Shown here: piece by piece, positions 16,703-24,411 of the stretch
How the letters are laid out: every line of letters starts with the position of its first letter
How positions within the stretch are numbered: the stretch's first letter is position 1
Source of the DNA: Microbacterium salsuginis
GTDB taxonomy: Bacteria > Actinomycetota > Actinomycetes > Actinomycetales > Microbacteriaceae
Length of the DNA stretch: 64,000 nt
Direction of reading: 5' to 3'
Assembly: GCF_012524205.1 (NCBI RefSeq)
Contig: NZ_JABACI010000006.1
Location: 186,001-250,000 of the forward strand
Made by a program: the position numbers and the translations under genes
Notes under the pieces: generated by a model
Told to the model about the DNA's origin: nothing
The model's database searches: none
Seen by the model: the letters and a program-made list of their open reading frames with translations, nothing else

Positions 16703-16708
16703 ACGCTA
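16703..16708 (-). promoter_or_regulatory. -10 box TAGCGT of serB (leaderless)
   Basis: TAGCGT (minus strand) is 6 bases before GTG 16696 and decides between the two candidate starts. Confidence 0.5.
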
Positions 16709-16742
16709 GCGGGCGCGGATCGGGCGGGACGAACCGCGCCCG

Positions 16743-17987
16743 TCACCGTTCGACGCGGATGCCTTTGCCGACGACCGTGATCCCGCTGTCGGTGACGGTG
16801 TAGCCGCGCGAGAGGTCCCGCTCGCGGTCGACTCCGACGGTCGCGCCTTCGTCCAGGACGACGTTCTTGTCGAGGATGGCGCGGTGGATGCGCGCGCCGG
16901 CGCCTACGTGGACGTGGTCGAACAGCACCGAGTCGGTGATCGTCGAGCCCCCGCCGGCGAGCGTCCACGGTCCGACGACGCTGCGCTCGAGGTGGGTGCC
17001 CGACAGCACCGACCCGAGCGAGACGATCGAATCGATGGCGTTGCCGATGCGCCCGACCGAATCGCGCACGAACTTCGCCGGCGGGGAGTTGACCGCCTGC
17101 GAGTGGATGGGCCAGTCGGTGTTGTAGAGGTTGAAGATGGGCAGCGTCGAGATCAGGTCGCGATGCGCGTCGAAGAACGAGTCGATGGTTCCCACATCGC
17201 GCCAGTAGTACCGGTCGCGATCGGTCGAGCCGGGCACGTCGTTGCGGTTCATGTCGTACACGCCCGCCTCGCCGCGACCGACGAAGTACGGGACGATGTC
17301 GCCCCCCATGTCGTGGTTGGACGTCGGCAGCTCGCCGTCGGCCTCGACGGCCTCGATCAGCGCGTCGGTGTCGAAGATGTAGTTGCCCATCGAGGCGAGG
17401 ACCTGGTCGGGCGCGTCGGCGAGGCCTGTCGCGTCCAGCGGCTTCTCGAGGAACTCGTTGATCCTCACCGGGTCGTCCTTGTCGACGTCGATGACACCGA
17501 ACTGGTTCGCGAGCGAGATCGGCTGACGGATGCCGGCGACCGTCGCCCGCGCGCCGGATTCGATGTGGGCGGCGAGCATCTGCCGGAAGTCCATGCGGTA
17601 CACGTGGTCGGCGCCGATCACGACCACGATGTCGGGCTGCTCGTCGTTGATCAGGTTCAGGCTCTGCAGGATGGCGTCGGCCGAGCCTGAGAACCAGCGC
17701 TTGCCGAGTCGCTGCTGCGCGGGGACCGAGGCGACGTAGGAGTCCAGCAGAGCCGACATGCGCCACGTCTGGGAGATGTGGCGGTCGAGGCTGTGGGACT
17801 TGTACTGCGTGAGCACCACGATCTGACGCAGGCCCGAGTTGATCAGGTTCGAGATCGCGAAGTCGATGAGCCGGTACTGGCCCCCGAAGGGCACCGCAGG
17901 CTTGGCGCGATCCGCCGTCAACGGCATCAGCCGCTTGCCCTCTCCGCCGGCGAGGATGATTCCGAAGACCTTGGGAGCTGCTGGCAT
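16743..17987 (-). CDS. glgC: Glucose-1-phosphate adenylyltransferase GlgC
   Basis: 414 residues. The pyrophosphorylase motif AGGEGKRLMPLTADRAKP is at residues 13-30, followed by RLIDFAISNLINSG and the substrate site GADHVYRMDFRQML. The C-terminus is a left-handed beta helix with hexapeptide repeats (SVVGPWTLAGGGSTITDSVL). GlgC makes ADP-glucose from glucose-1-phosphate and ATP and is the committed, allosterically controlled step of glycogen synthesis. The ATG lies 6 bases after a TAGTGT box, so the mRNA is probably leaderless. It is divergent from glgA with only 47 bases between the two start codons. Confidence 0.95.
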   Translation of the reverse strand: MPAAPKVFGIILAGGEGKRLMPLTADRAKPAVPFGGQYRLIDFAISNLINSGLRQIVVLTQYKSHSLDRHISQTWRMSALLDSYVASVPAQQRLGKRWFSGSADAILQSLNLINDEQPDIVVVIGADHVYRMDFRQMLAAHIESGARATVAGIRQPISLANQFGVIDVDKDDPVRINEFLEKPLDATGLADAPDQVLASMGNYIFDTDALIEAVEADGELPTSNHDMGGDIVPYFVGRGEAGVYDMNRNDVPGSTDRDRYYWRDVGTIDSFFDAHRDLISTLPIFNLYNTDWPIHSQAVNSPPAKFVRDSVGRIGNAIDSIVSLGSVLSGTHLERSVVGPWTLAGGGSTITDSVLFDHVHVGAGARIHRAILDKNVVLDEGATVGVDRERDLSRGYTVTDSGITVVGKGIRVER

Positions 17988-17993
17988 GGCACC

Positions 17994-18027
17994 ACACTAT
18001 GACGCGTTCCTGCCGGTGTACTAGCGT
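17994..18027. promoter_or_regulatory. Interlocked divergent leaderless promoters of glgC and glgA
   Basis: TAGTGT at 17994-17999 (minus strand) is 6 bases before the glgC ATG; TAGCGT at 18022-18027 (plus strand) is 7 bases before the glgA ATG. Only 22 bases separate the two -10 boxes, so each polymerase's -35 contact falls on or beside the other gene's -10 box. Confidence 0.55.
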
Positions 18028-18034
18028 TCGAGAC

Positions 18035-19228
18035 ATGCGCGTCGACATCGTCACGAAGGAGTATCCGCCCGAGATCTACGGAGGCGCCGGCGTGCACGCG
18101 GCCGAGCTCGTCAAGGCGCTGCGCTCCCTCGTCGACGTGCGCGTGCGGGCCTTCGGCGCCGACCGTGACGAGCCCGGCACCAGCTCCTACGACGTCCCGG
18201 CTGAACTCGCCACCGCCAACGCGGCCCTCCAGACGCTCGGGATCGACCTCGAGATCGTGACGGACGTCGCGGGCGCCGACGTCGTGCACAGCCACACCTG
18301 GTACGCCAACCTTGCGGGCCATCTCGCATCGCTGCTCCACGGCATCCCTCACATCGTCACGGCGCACAGCCTCGAGCCGCTGCGCCCGTGGAAGGCCGAG
18401 CAGCTCGGCGGCGGCTACGCCGTGTCGAGCTGGATCGAGAAGAGCGCCTACGAGGGCGCCGCCGCGATCGTCGCGGTGAGCGAGGGCATGCGCGCCGACA
18501 TCCTGCGCAGCTACCCCGCGCTCGACCCTGAGCGCGTGCGCGTCATCTACAACGGCATCGACACGGCCGCGTGGCATCCCGTCGAGGATCCTGAGCTCCT
18601 CGCGCGGCTCGGAGTGGATCCGTCGCGGCCGTCGGTCGTGTTCGTCGGACGCATCACGCGGCAGAAGGGGCTCCCGTACTTCCTCCGCGCTGCCCAGCGG
18701 CTGCCGGCCGGGGTGCAGGTCATCCTGTGCGCGGGAGCTCCTGACACTCCGCAGATCATGTCGGAGGTCGAAGAGCTCGTGCGGGAGCTGCAGAGCACAC
18801 GCGAGGGAGTCGTGTGGCTGGACCGGATGCTGTCGCGCCACGAGCTGTGCACGATCCTCAGCGCCGCCACCACATTCGTCTGCCCGTCGGTGTACGAGCC
18901 ACTGGGCATCGTGAACCTCGAGGCCATGGCGTGCGGCGCCGCCGTCGTGGGCACCGCGACCGGCGGCATCCCCGAGGTCGTCGTCGACGGTGTGACGGGC
19001 CGGCTGGTGCCGATCGAGCAGGTGCAGGACGGCACCGGCACGCCCATCGATCCGGAGCGTTTCGTGGACAATTTGGCACGCGTGCTCACCGAGGTGGTGA
19101 GCGATCCCGAGCGGGCTCGCGCCTATGGTGCAGCGGGGCGGGAGCGGGCCGCGAACGACTTCAGCTGGCAGCGGATCGCGGAGCAGACGGCGGCGCTGTA
19201 CGACGAGGTGGTCGCGGTCGGCCGATAG
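18035..19228 (+). CDS. glgA: Glycogen synthase / alpha-maltose-1-phosphate synthase (GT4 family, actinobacterial GlgA/GlgM)
   Basis: 397 residues. The N-terminal domain begins with TKEYPPEIYGGAGVHAAELV, the nucleotide-sugar loop of GT4 enzymes; the C-terminal domain has VGRITRQKGLPYFLRA and PSVYEPLGIVNLEAMACG with the catalytic Glu pair, then GGIPEVVVDGVTG. This is the short actinobacterial form; the mycobacterial relative (Rv1212c) makes maltose-1-phosphate from ADP-glucose and glucose-1-phosphate (GlgM), so either chain extension or GlgM activity is possible. It uses the ADP-glucose made by divergent glgC. A longer upstream ATG (17999) is rejected because it overlaps the promoter. Confidence 0.9.
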   Translation: MRVDIVTKEYPPEIYGGAGVHAAELVKALRSLVDVRVRAFGADRDEPGTSSYDVPAELATANAALQTLGIDLEIVTDVAGADVVHSHTWYANLAGHLASLLHGIPHIVTAHSLEPLRPWKAEQLGGGYAVSSWIEKSAYEGAAAIVAVSEGMRADILRSYPALDPERVRVIYNGIDTAAWHPVEDPELLARLGVDPSRPSVVFVGRITRQKGLPYFLRAAQRLPAGVQVILCAGAPDTPQIMSEVEELVRELQSTREGVVWLDRMLSRHELCTILSAATTFVCPSVYEPLGIVNLEAMACGAAVVGTATGGIPEVVVDGVTGRLVPIEQVQDGTGTPIDPERFVDNLARVLTEVVSDPERARAYGAAGRERAANDFSWQRIAEQTAALYDEVVAVGR

Positions 19229-19231
19229 GCT
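19226..19231 (+). promoter_or_regulatory. -10 box TAGGCT sharing bases with the glgA stop codon
   Basis: The TAG stop of glgA (19226-19228) is the first half of TAGGCT, which lies 6 bases before the ATG at 19238. The ABC ATPase gene thus seems to have its own leaderless promoter on top of a stop codon. Confidence 0.5.
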
Positions 19232-19237
19232 AGCGGC

Positions 19238-20023
19238 ATGCCCCAGGTGCTCGAATTCTCCGACGTCGTCGTCCGCCGGAACGCCCGGAACATCGTCGAT
19301 CACCTCGACTGGAACGTCAGCGACGACGAGCGCTGGGTGATCCTCGGACCCAACGGCGCAGGCAAGACCACGGTGCTGCAGATGGCCGACACCCTGCTGC
19401 ACCCCACCTCGGGAACCGTGAGCATCCTGGACGAGCGTCTCGGTCGCACCGACGTGTTCGAGCTGCGGCCGCGGATCGGATTCGCCTCGTCGGCGATGGC
19501 CCGGCGGGTGCCGCCCGAAGAGACCGTGCTCAACGTCGTGCTGACAGCGGCGTACTCGGTGCTCGGCCGCTGGCGCGAGGACTACGAAGACATCGACGAG
19601 CGCCGCGCGCTGCGCGTGCTCGCGGAGTGGAAGCTCGACCACCTCGCCGACCGCACCTTCGGAACCCTCAGCGACGGCGAGCAGAAGCGGGTGCAGATCG
19701 CGCGCGCCGTCATGACCGACCCCGAGCTGCTGCTCCTGGACGAGCCCACCGCCAGCCTCGATCTGGGGGCTCGCGAGGAGCTTCTCGCCCTGCTCGGGGG
19801 GTACGCGCAGGCTCCGACCACCCCCGCGATGATCATGGTCACGCACCACGTCGAGGAGATCCCCGTCGGGTTCACTCACGTGCTGCTGCTGCGAGACGGG
19901 CAGGCCGTCGCATCCGGACCCATTCGCGACACCCTCACAGCGGAGGCGCTCACCGACACATTCGGCGTGCCGATCCGACTGTCGGAGGAGGACGGACGTT
20001 ACGCAGCGCGCGCGGCGCACTGA
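19238..20023 (+). CDS. Lone ABC transporter ATP-binding protein
   Basis: 261 residues. Walker A GPNGAGKTT, signature LSDGEQKRVQIARAV (Asp replaces the usual Gly in LSGG), Walker B LLLLDEPTASLD, and switch His in MVTHHVEEIP. The variant signature and VTHHVEEIP ending resemble the ModF/YlmA-like lone ATPases of Actinobacteria. No permease or binding protein is adjacent, so its transport partner is unknown and it may not be a transporter component. It begins 10 bases after glgA and may also be read through from it. Confidence 0.88.
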   Translation: MPQVLEFSDVVVRRNARNIVDHLDWNVSDDERWVILGPNGAGKTTVLQMADTLLHPTSGTVSILDERLGRTDVFELRPRIGFASSAMARRVPPEETVLNVVLTAAYSVLGRWREDYEDIDERRALRVLAEWKLDHLADRTFGTLSDGEQKRVQIARAVMTDPELLLLDEPTASLDLGAREELLALLGGYAQAPTTPAMIMVTHHVEEIPVGFTHVLLLRDGQAVASGPIRDTLTAEALTDTFGVPIRLSEEDGRYAARAAH

Positions 20024-20057
20024 CGACGGGCGATTCCCGCCTTCGGCCGAGGGCTGT

Positions 20058-20063
20058 TAGAAT
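20058..20063 (+). promoter_or_regulatory. Probable -10 box of rpmE2
   Basis: TTAGAAT about 75 bases before the L31 start resembles a good -10 box. The leader between it and the gene ends in AAAGGACCACC, a Shine-Dalgarno site. No Zur-type palindrome (TGATAATCATTATCA-like) was seen in the leader. Confidence 0.4.
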
Positions 20064-20138
20064 CGATCTTTGGTGCGCTCGCACCGCAGACTTTGACCGC
20101 TCTGGCAAAATCCAGGGCACCATCCTCAAAGGACCACC

Positions 20139-20396
20139 ATGCAGACTGACATCCACCCCGACTACCAGGCCGTCGTGTTCCGCGACCTCGGCTCGGGCGA
20201 CACGTTCCTCACGCGCTCGACCGTGACCAGCGACAAGACGATCGAGCTCGACGGCGTCGAGTACCCCGTCATCGACGTCGAGATCTCGTCCGCCTCGCAC
20301 CCGTTCTACACGGGCAAGCAGCGCATCATGGACTCGGCCGGCCGCGTCGAGAAGTTCAACCAGCGCTTCAAGAACTTCGGCGGCGCTTCCAAGTAA
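20139..20396 (+). CDS. rpmE2: 50S ribosomal protein L31 type B
   Basis: 85 residues. The sequence MQTDIHPDYQAVVFRDL with SSASHPFYTGKQR and VEKFNQRF is the type B L31. It lacks the CxxC zinc-binding cysteines of type A L31, so it does not bind zinc; bacteria with both forms use type B under zinc limitation. Only this copy is in the window. A strong Shine-Dalgarno (AAAGGA) precedes the ATG, as expected for a highly expressed gene, and a terminator follows 15 bases after the stop. Confidence 0.95.
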   Translation: MQTDIHPDYQAVVFRDLGSGDTFLTRSTVTSDKTIELDGVEYPVIDVEISSASHPFYTGKQRIMDSAGRVEKFNQRFKNFGGASK

Positions 20397-20411
20397 GCAC
20401 GCCGCGATGAG

Positions 20412-20438
20412 AGACCCCGCCCTCGGGCGGGGTCTTTC
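20412..20438 (+). terminator. Intrinsic terminator after rpmE2
   Basis: AGACCCCGCCC, a TC loop, and GGGCGGGGTCT form a perfect 11-bp stem followed by TTCTC. This is one of the clearest terminators in the window. Confidence 0.85.
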
Positions 20439-20449
20439 TCGTCTCCGCG

Positions 20450-20537
20450 TCAGCGGATCGGCCAGCGGCCGTCCAGACGCGCGTCCGCGTCGAGCCGGCC
20501 GATCTGGATGAAGTAGTCCGTCAGGCTGGCGGCGCCC
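20450..20537 (-). pseudogene. Displaced 3' coding segment of the DnaQ-like exonuclease
   Basis: This stretch encodes the family's C-terminal segment (AASLTDYFIQIGRL ... DGRWPIR) but in a different frame from the upstream exonuclease. It has no start of its own and ends next to the L31 terminator. Confidence 0.75.
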
Positions 20538-21177
20538 GTGCCCAGGCGATCTGGCGCGTGTGCAGCTCTTCGGCGGTCCCGGGGAGCCAGGGGGCGAAAC
20601 GCTCGGCCAGCGCCTGCGCGACCCGCCCGGCGGCGACGGCATCGGCCGCCGCCTCGTGCGCCGCCTCGAGGCGCACCGCGTAGTGCGCCGCCACGATCTC
20701 GAGCGTGCGCTTGCCGCGCCGCCACCGGTCGTACGCTTTGTCGACCACGAGCGGGTCGATCACGGGGGACGGGTCTACGATCGGCGTGATGCCGTGACGG
20801 ATCGCCTCGTACTTGAGGAGCGAGAAGTCGAACGGGGCGTTGTAGGCGACGACCGGGATGCCGGCATCGAGCAGTCCGCGCAGGGCGTCGACCACCTCGG
20901 CGACGACCTCGCTCGCGTGCCGGCCCCGCGCACGCGCGTGCGCCGTGGTGATTCCATGGATGGCGCTCGCGCCCTCGGGGATCGCGACGCCGGGGTCGGC
21001 GAGCCAGTCTCGGGCGCGGATCACCGAGCCCGAACCGTCGAGCAGGCCGACGTGAGCTGTCACGATGCGGTCGGTCGTGACGTCGACACCGGTCGTCTCG
21101 AGGTCGAAGACGCCCACCACCCGCACCCAGTCGGGGACGTCCCACAGCGCCAGCTGATCGGCGGGCGAGGGCTTCAT
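20521..21177 (-). CDS. DnaQ-like 3'-5' exonuclease, C-terminus shifted out of frame
   Basis: 218 residues as read. The DEDDh exonuclease motifs are intact: VFDLETTGVD (ExoI), NAPFDFSLL (ExoII), and HEAAADA (ExoIII His and Asp). Such proteins proofread or trim DNA/RNA 3' ends. The frame stops at 20521 just after IAWARAPPA, while the neighbouring frame continues with AASLTDYFIQIGRL and DGRWPIR to a stop at 20450; relatives carry that segment as their C-terminus. A deletion of 1 base (mod 3, possibly 4) near 20530-20540 explains this. Catalytic residues are unaffected, so the protein may still work. ATG 21177 is chosen because TACCGT lies 7 bases upstream. Confidence 0.85.
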   Translation of the reverse strand: MKPSPADQLALWDVPDWVRVVGVFDLETTGVDVTTDRIVTAHVGLLDGSGSVIRARDWLADPGVAIPEGASAIHGITTAHARARGRHASEVVAEVVDALRGLLDAGIPVVAYNAPFDFSLLKYEAIRHGITPIVDPSPVIDPLVVDKAYDRWRRGKRTLEIVAAHYAVRLEAAHEAAADAVAAGRVAQALAERFAPWLPGTAEELHTRQIAWARAPPA

Positions 21178-21184
21178 GCCGATC

Positions 21185-21190
21185 ACGGTA
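21185..21190 (-). promoter_or_regulatory. -10 box TACCGT of the exonuclease gene (leaderless)
   Basis: On the minus strand TACCGT, then GATCGGC (7 bases), then the ATG at 21177. Confidence 0.4.
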
Positions 21191-21236
21191 TGCGTGATGT
21201 CCGACATCGGCGCGCAGGCGCTCCGCGGCGGCCTCG

Positions 21237-21242
21237 TAGACT
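21237..21242 (+). promoter_or_regulatory. -10 box TAGACT of the alpha/beta hydrolase (leaderless)
   Basis: TAGACT ends 6 bases before GTG 21249. Confidence 0.5.
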
Positions 21243-21248
21243 CGATGG

Positions 21249-22148
21249 GTGTCCGCCCCCAACCCGTACGCCCCGCTGCTCGGCGAGATCCCGGTCGAGC
21301 GTCGCGAGGTGGAGGTGCTGGGCGCGACGACGGCCTACTGGGTGTACGGACCCGCCGACGCAGATCTCACGATCATCGCCGTGCACGGCTTCCGGGGCGA
21401 GCACCACGGGCTCGAGCCGGTGGTCGCCCACCTCCCGGGCATTCGCATCATCTCACCTGATCTGCCGGGGTTCGGCGAGACCGCACCCGTTCCCGGCAGG
21501 ACCCACGACCTCGAGCTGTACGCGCGCTGGCTGCAGGCCTTCGCTGCGGCGGTCGCGCCCGGGGCGGTGATCCTGGGCCACTCGTTCGGTTCGATCGTGG
21601 TCTCGGCGGCCGTCGCCGGGGGGCTCGAGACGCCGCGCGTGATCCTGGTGAATCCGATCGGAGCCCCAGCACTGGAGGGGCCCCGCGGCCTGCTCACACG
21701 GCTCGCGGTGTTCTACTACTGGGCCGGCGCCCGGCTTCCCCGACCCGTGGGCGATGCCCTGCTGCGCAACGGCCTCATCGTGCGGGTGATGAGCGTCTCG
21801 ATGGCCAAGACCCGTGACCCCGGCATCCGTCGATTCATCCACGACCAGCACGACACGTACTTCTCGCGCTTCGCCGATCGCGACGTGCTGCACGAGGCGT
21901 TCCTGGCCTCGGTGTCGCACGACGTGCGCGAGTTCGCGCCGCGGATCGCGCAGCCGACGCTGCTGGTGGCCGCGCAGCGCGACGACATCACGCCGATCGA
22001 GGCGGAGCGGCGACTGGCGACGATGTTCCCCGACGCGAGGCTGGTCGAGATCCCCGACGTCGGGCACCTGATCCACTACGAGACCCCGGCTGCTGCCGCC
22101 GAGGCGATCACGCAGTTTCTCGCGCCTTCCGACGCCGGTACGCGTTGA
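21249..22148 (+). CDS. Alpha/beta hydrolase
   Basis: 299 residues. Oxyanion-hole motif VHGFRGEHHGL, nucleophile elbow GHSFGS near residue 120, acid Asp in AAQRDDITP, and catalytic His in DVGHLIHYE. A cap region with FYYWAGARLPRP lies between. It is a cytosolic hydrolase of the epoxide-hydrolase/meta-cleavage hydrolase type; substrate unknown. Its last 41 bases overlap the end of the convergent CGNR gene, which suggests the 3' end has drifted or that the overlap is used for antisense coupling. Confidence 0.88.
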   Translation: MSAPNPYAPLLGEIPVERREVEVLGATTAYWVYGPADADLTIIAVHGFRGEHHGLEPVVAHLPGIRIISPDLPGFGETAPVPGRTHDLELYARWLQAFAAAVAPGAVILGHSFGSIVVSAAVAGGLETPRVILVNPIGAPALEGPRGLLTRLAVFYYWAGARLPRPVGDALLRNGLIVRVMSVSMAKTRDPGIRRFIHDQHDTYFSRFADRDVLHEAFLASVSHDVREFAPRIAQPTLLVAAQRDDITPIEAERRLATMFPDARLVEIPDVGHLIHYETPAAAAEAITQFLAPSDAGTR

Positions 22149-22662
22149 CGTTCATGCGGTTGCCGCAGTTGCCGGTGTCGCAGTAGCGCTTGGATCCGTT
22201 CTTGGAGTAGTCGACGTACACCGAGTCGCAGTCGTCCGCCGTGCACACGCGGATGCGGTCGTACTGGTCGGCGCGGATGACGTCCACGAACGCCATGGCC
22301 GCCTCCACCAGCACGCGGGTCGGGAGCGGTGCGTCGTCGGAGGTGGCATGGATGTGCCAGTCGATGCCGTCGTGCTTCATCAGGCGGGGGAGCGCCTCTC
22401 CGTCTCGCAGCATCTCGTTGACCAGCGGCACCGCCTGTTCGCGGTCGACCTCCCACAGCCGGCGCAGCCGCGGCCGGATGGCGCGGAGGGCGGCGAGCTC
22501 GTCCTCGTCGCGATGGATCAGCCCGGTGTACGGGTTCTGGACGAGGTAGGCGTCGAAGTCCTCGAGGGTCGTGAGCGTGTCGCCCGAGTCGTAGCCGGGA
22601 AGCGTGTTGACGAGGTAGGCGGCCGCCCTCAGATTCTGCTCGGTGTCATGAATGAAGACCAC
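22108..22662 (-). CDS. CGNR zinc finger transcriptional regulator
   Basis: 184 residues. The N-terminal ABATE domain (DTEQNLRAAAYLVNTLPG) is followed by a C-terminal CGNR finger: C-x4-C, then RYCDTGNCGNRMNVNAYRRRKA. Such proteins are DNA-binding regulators of neighbouring genes in Actinobacteria. The GTG at 22660-22662 is chosen since AGGAG lies 5 bases upstream; the open frame extends 15 codons further without a ribosome site. It is divergent from the EamA exporter and may control it. Confidence 0.85.
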   Translation of the reverse strand: MVFIHDTEQNLRAAAYLVNTLPGYDSGDTLTTLEDFDAYLVQNPYTGLIHRDEDELAALRAIRPRLRRLWEVDREQAVPLVNEMLRDGEALPRLMKHDGIDWHIHATSDDAPLPTRVLVEAAMAFVDVIRADQYDRIRVCTADDCDSVYVDYSKNGSKRYCDTGNCGNRMNVNAYRRRKARETA

Positions 22663-22663
22663 G

Positions 22664-22692
22664 TTGACTCCTGACTCTCCGTACCCTACTGT
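22664..22692 (+). promoter_or_regulatory. Promoter of the EamA gene
   Basis: TTGACT (22664-22669) and TACTGT (22687-22692) are separated by 17 bases, the ideal distance. A weaker minus-strand -10 box, TACACT at 22697-22702, faces the CGNR gene, so the two promoters overlap. Confidence 0.45.
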
Positions 22693-22736
22693 CACCAGTG
22701 TAAGCATTGTTCACTCCTGACAGCCGGATGCCGCCC

Positions 22737-23735
22737 ATGACCGCCTCCACCGCGTCCCTTCCCATCATCGGCCCGGTTCGCGCATCCGCGCCGGCGCGGC
22801 AGCGCACCACGGGTCTCGTGCTCGCGGTGGCCTCCGCTCTCGCATTCTCATCGAGCGGGCCGTTCGTCAAACCGCTGCTCGAGGCGGGGTGGTCGCTCGG
22901 CGCGGCTCTGCTGGTGCGCATGGGGGTCGCCGGCCTCGTGCTGTCGCCGGCCCTCTTCCTCGCCATGCGCCGCCAGCGCGGATTCCTCCGCCGGCACTGG
23001 CGGCTGATCGTCGCGTTCGGACTCATGCCCGTGCTCGGGTGCCAGCTCTTCTTCTTCTCGGCGATGCAGCGGATGCCGGTGGCTGTCGCGCTGCTCATCC
23101 AGTACCTCGCGCCGGTCATGCTGGTGGTGTTCGTGTGGCTGCGGACGCGACGGGCCCCGTCGGCACTCGTGCTGTGCGGATCGGCGGTCGCGATCGCGGG
23201 GCTGGTGCTGGTCGTCGACATCTCCGGCGCGTCGTTCGACCTGCTCGGCACGCTGTTCGCGTTGGCCGCAGCGGTGTGCGTCTGTGCGTACTTCCTGATC
23301 TCGGAGCGCGCAGGCGACGATCTGCCGCCGCTCGCCCTCGCCGCGAGCGGGCTGCTCACCGGCGCCGCCGTCATCGGGGTGCTGAGCCTCGTGGGCGTGA
23401 TGCCGTTCCACGCGCCCGACGTCAGTGTCGTGCTGGCGGGCACGGCGATGCCGTGGTGGGTGCCGCTGCTGTGGGTCGCGGCGATCGCGACGACGCTGGG
23501 CTATGCGCTCGGGGTGATGGCGGTGCCGCGCATCGGCTCCCGCGTCGCGTCGTTCGTCGGCTTGTCGGAGGTCCTGTTCGCGCTGGGCTTCGCCTGGGTC
23601 TTCCTCGCCGAGGTTCCGGCGCCCATCCAGTTCGTCGGCGGTGCGCTGATCCTCGCCGGAGTCGTCCTGGTGAAGGTCGACGACCTGCGATCCCATCCGG
23701 CTGCGCCTGCCGCGGCATCCGTCCCCCTGCCTTAG
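22737..23735 (+). CDS. EamA/DMT family transporter (RhtA-like exporter)
   Basis: About 332 residues with ten hydrophobic helices in two EamA repeats, the first around FSSSGPFVKPLLEAGWSLGAALLVR, the second starting near LFALAAAVCVCAYFLISERAG. The C-terminal EVLFALGFAWVFLAEVPAPIQFVGGALILAGV block is the standard EamA end. Members export amino acids and metabolites. ATG 22737 was taken as the start; ATG 22728 in the same frame is also possible. The neighbouring CGNR and Lrp regulators are candidate controllers. Confidence 0.88.
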   Translation: MTASTASLPIIGPVRASAPARQRTTGLVLAVASALAFSSSGPFVKPLLEAGWSLGAALLVRMGVAGLVLSPALFLAMRRQRGFLRRHWRLIVAFGLMPVLGCQLFFFSAMQRMPVAVALLIQYLAPVMLVVFVWLRTRRAPSALVLCGSAVAIAGLVLVVDISGASFDLLGTLFALAAAVCVCAYFLISERAGDDLPPLALAASGLLTGAAVIGVLSLVGVMPFHAPDVSVVLAGTAMPWWVPLLWVAAIATTLGYALGVMAVPRIGSRVASFVGLSEVLFALGFAWVFLAEVPAPIQFVGGALILAGVVLVKVDDLRSHPAAPAAASVPLP

Positions 23736-23766
23736 CCGGCGGCGTCGCCCTTGCTCCAGCGGGCGA

Positions 23767-24240
23767 CTACGGCTCCCGGCGAGCGAGCTCCATGAGCGGT
23801 GTGACGCGGTGGGGGATGACCTCGCCCATGACAAGCGAGGTCTCGGTACGTTCGACGCCTTCGATCGCGAGAATGCGGGCATCGGTGTCGAACAGGTGCT
23901 GCGTGTCGCGGCAAGCCACGCGCACCAGCAGATCGACCTGGCCGGACAGTCCGTGCGCCTGAACGACCTCGGGTACACGGGCGAGTTCATCGGCGATGCG
24001 CGGAAGCTCGGCCTGCCGCACGATGACGCTGATGAAGGCCTCGATCGGGAAGCCGAGCGAGGCGGACGAGATGGCTCGCTCGTACGACAGGAACACGCCG
24101 GAGCGCTCCAGGCGGGCCATGCGCGCCTGGACGGTATTGCGCGACAGACCCAGACGCTCGGCGAGCGCGACGACCGTCGCACGCGGGTCGGCGGAGAGCG
24201 CTGCCAGCAGCTCCAGGTCGACGTGATCGAGAGCACCCAT
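23767..24240 (-). CDS. Lrp/AsnC family transcriptional regulator
   Basis: 157 residues. N-terminal winged helix-turn-helix (DPRATVVALAERLGLSRNTVQARMARLERSG) and C-terminal RAM ligand-binding domain (VQAHGLSGQVDLLVRVACRDTQHL). Lrp-type regulators sense amino acids. It is divergent from the branched-chain keto-acid dehydrogenase operon (171 bases between starts), the arrangement of BkdR, so control of the bkd operon in response to leucine or other branched-chain amino acids is likely. Confidence 0.88.
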   Translation of the reverse strand: MGALDHVDLELLAALSADPRATVVALAERLGLSRNTVQARMARLERSGVFLSYERAISSASLGFPIEAFISVIVRQAELPRIADELARVPEVVQAHGLSGQVDLLVRVACRDTQHLFDTDARILAIEGVERTETSLVMGEVIPHRVTPLMELARREP

Positions 24241-24411
24241 AGTGCGAAACGTTAGCACGGCTCAGGCGTGCATTAGTTGTCAACATGCTCAAAGACGTGG
24301 CGAATGCTTGAGCCATGTGCGACGCCGACGTACCCTCGGGCTTAACCGGTGACGACGCCGGGCACACCACGCGGCTCCTCACGAGGGAGCCTCGCACGAG
24401 GAGTGATGACG
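24241..24411. promoter_or_regulatory. Divergent Lrp/bkd control region
   Basis: 171 bases between the Lrp and E1 alpha starts. On the minus strand, TAACGT ends 8 bases before the Lrp ATG. AT-richer stretches such as CATTAGTTGTCAACATG (24271-24287) could bind an Lrp-type protein, but no clean palindrome is present. GAGGAG at 24400-24405 is the ribosome site of bkdA. Confidence 0.4.

Noticed and set aside
17927..20020. Long minus-strand open frame of 697 codons across glgA and the ABC ATPase
   Set aside because: It lies opposite two well recognised genes, is Arg/His/Ala-rich and has no domain. Such shadow frames are common in GC-rich DNA.
20000..20138. Zur operator in front of rpmE2
   Set aside because: No inverted repeat like the Zur consensus could be found in the leader.
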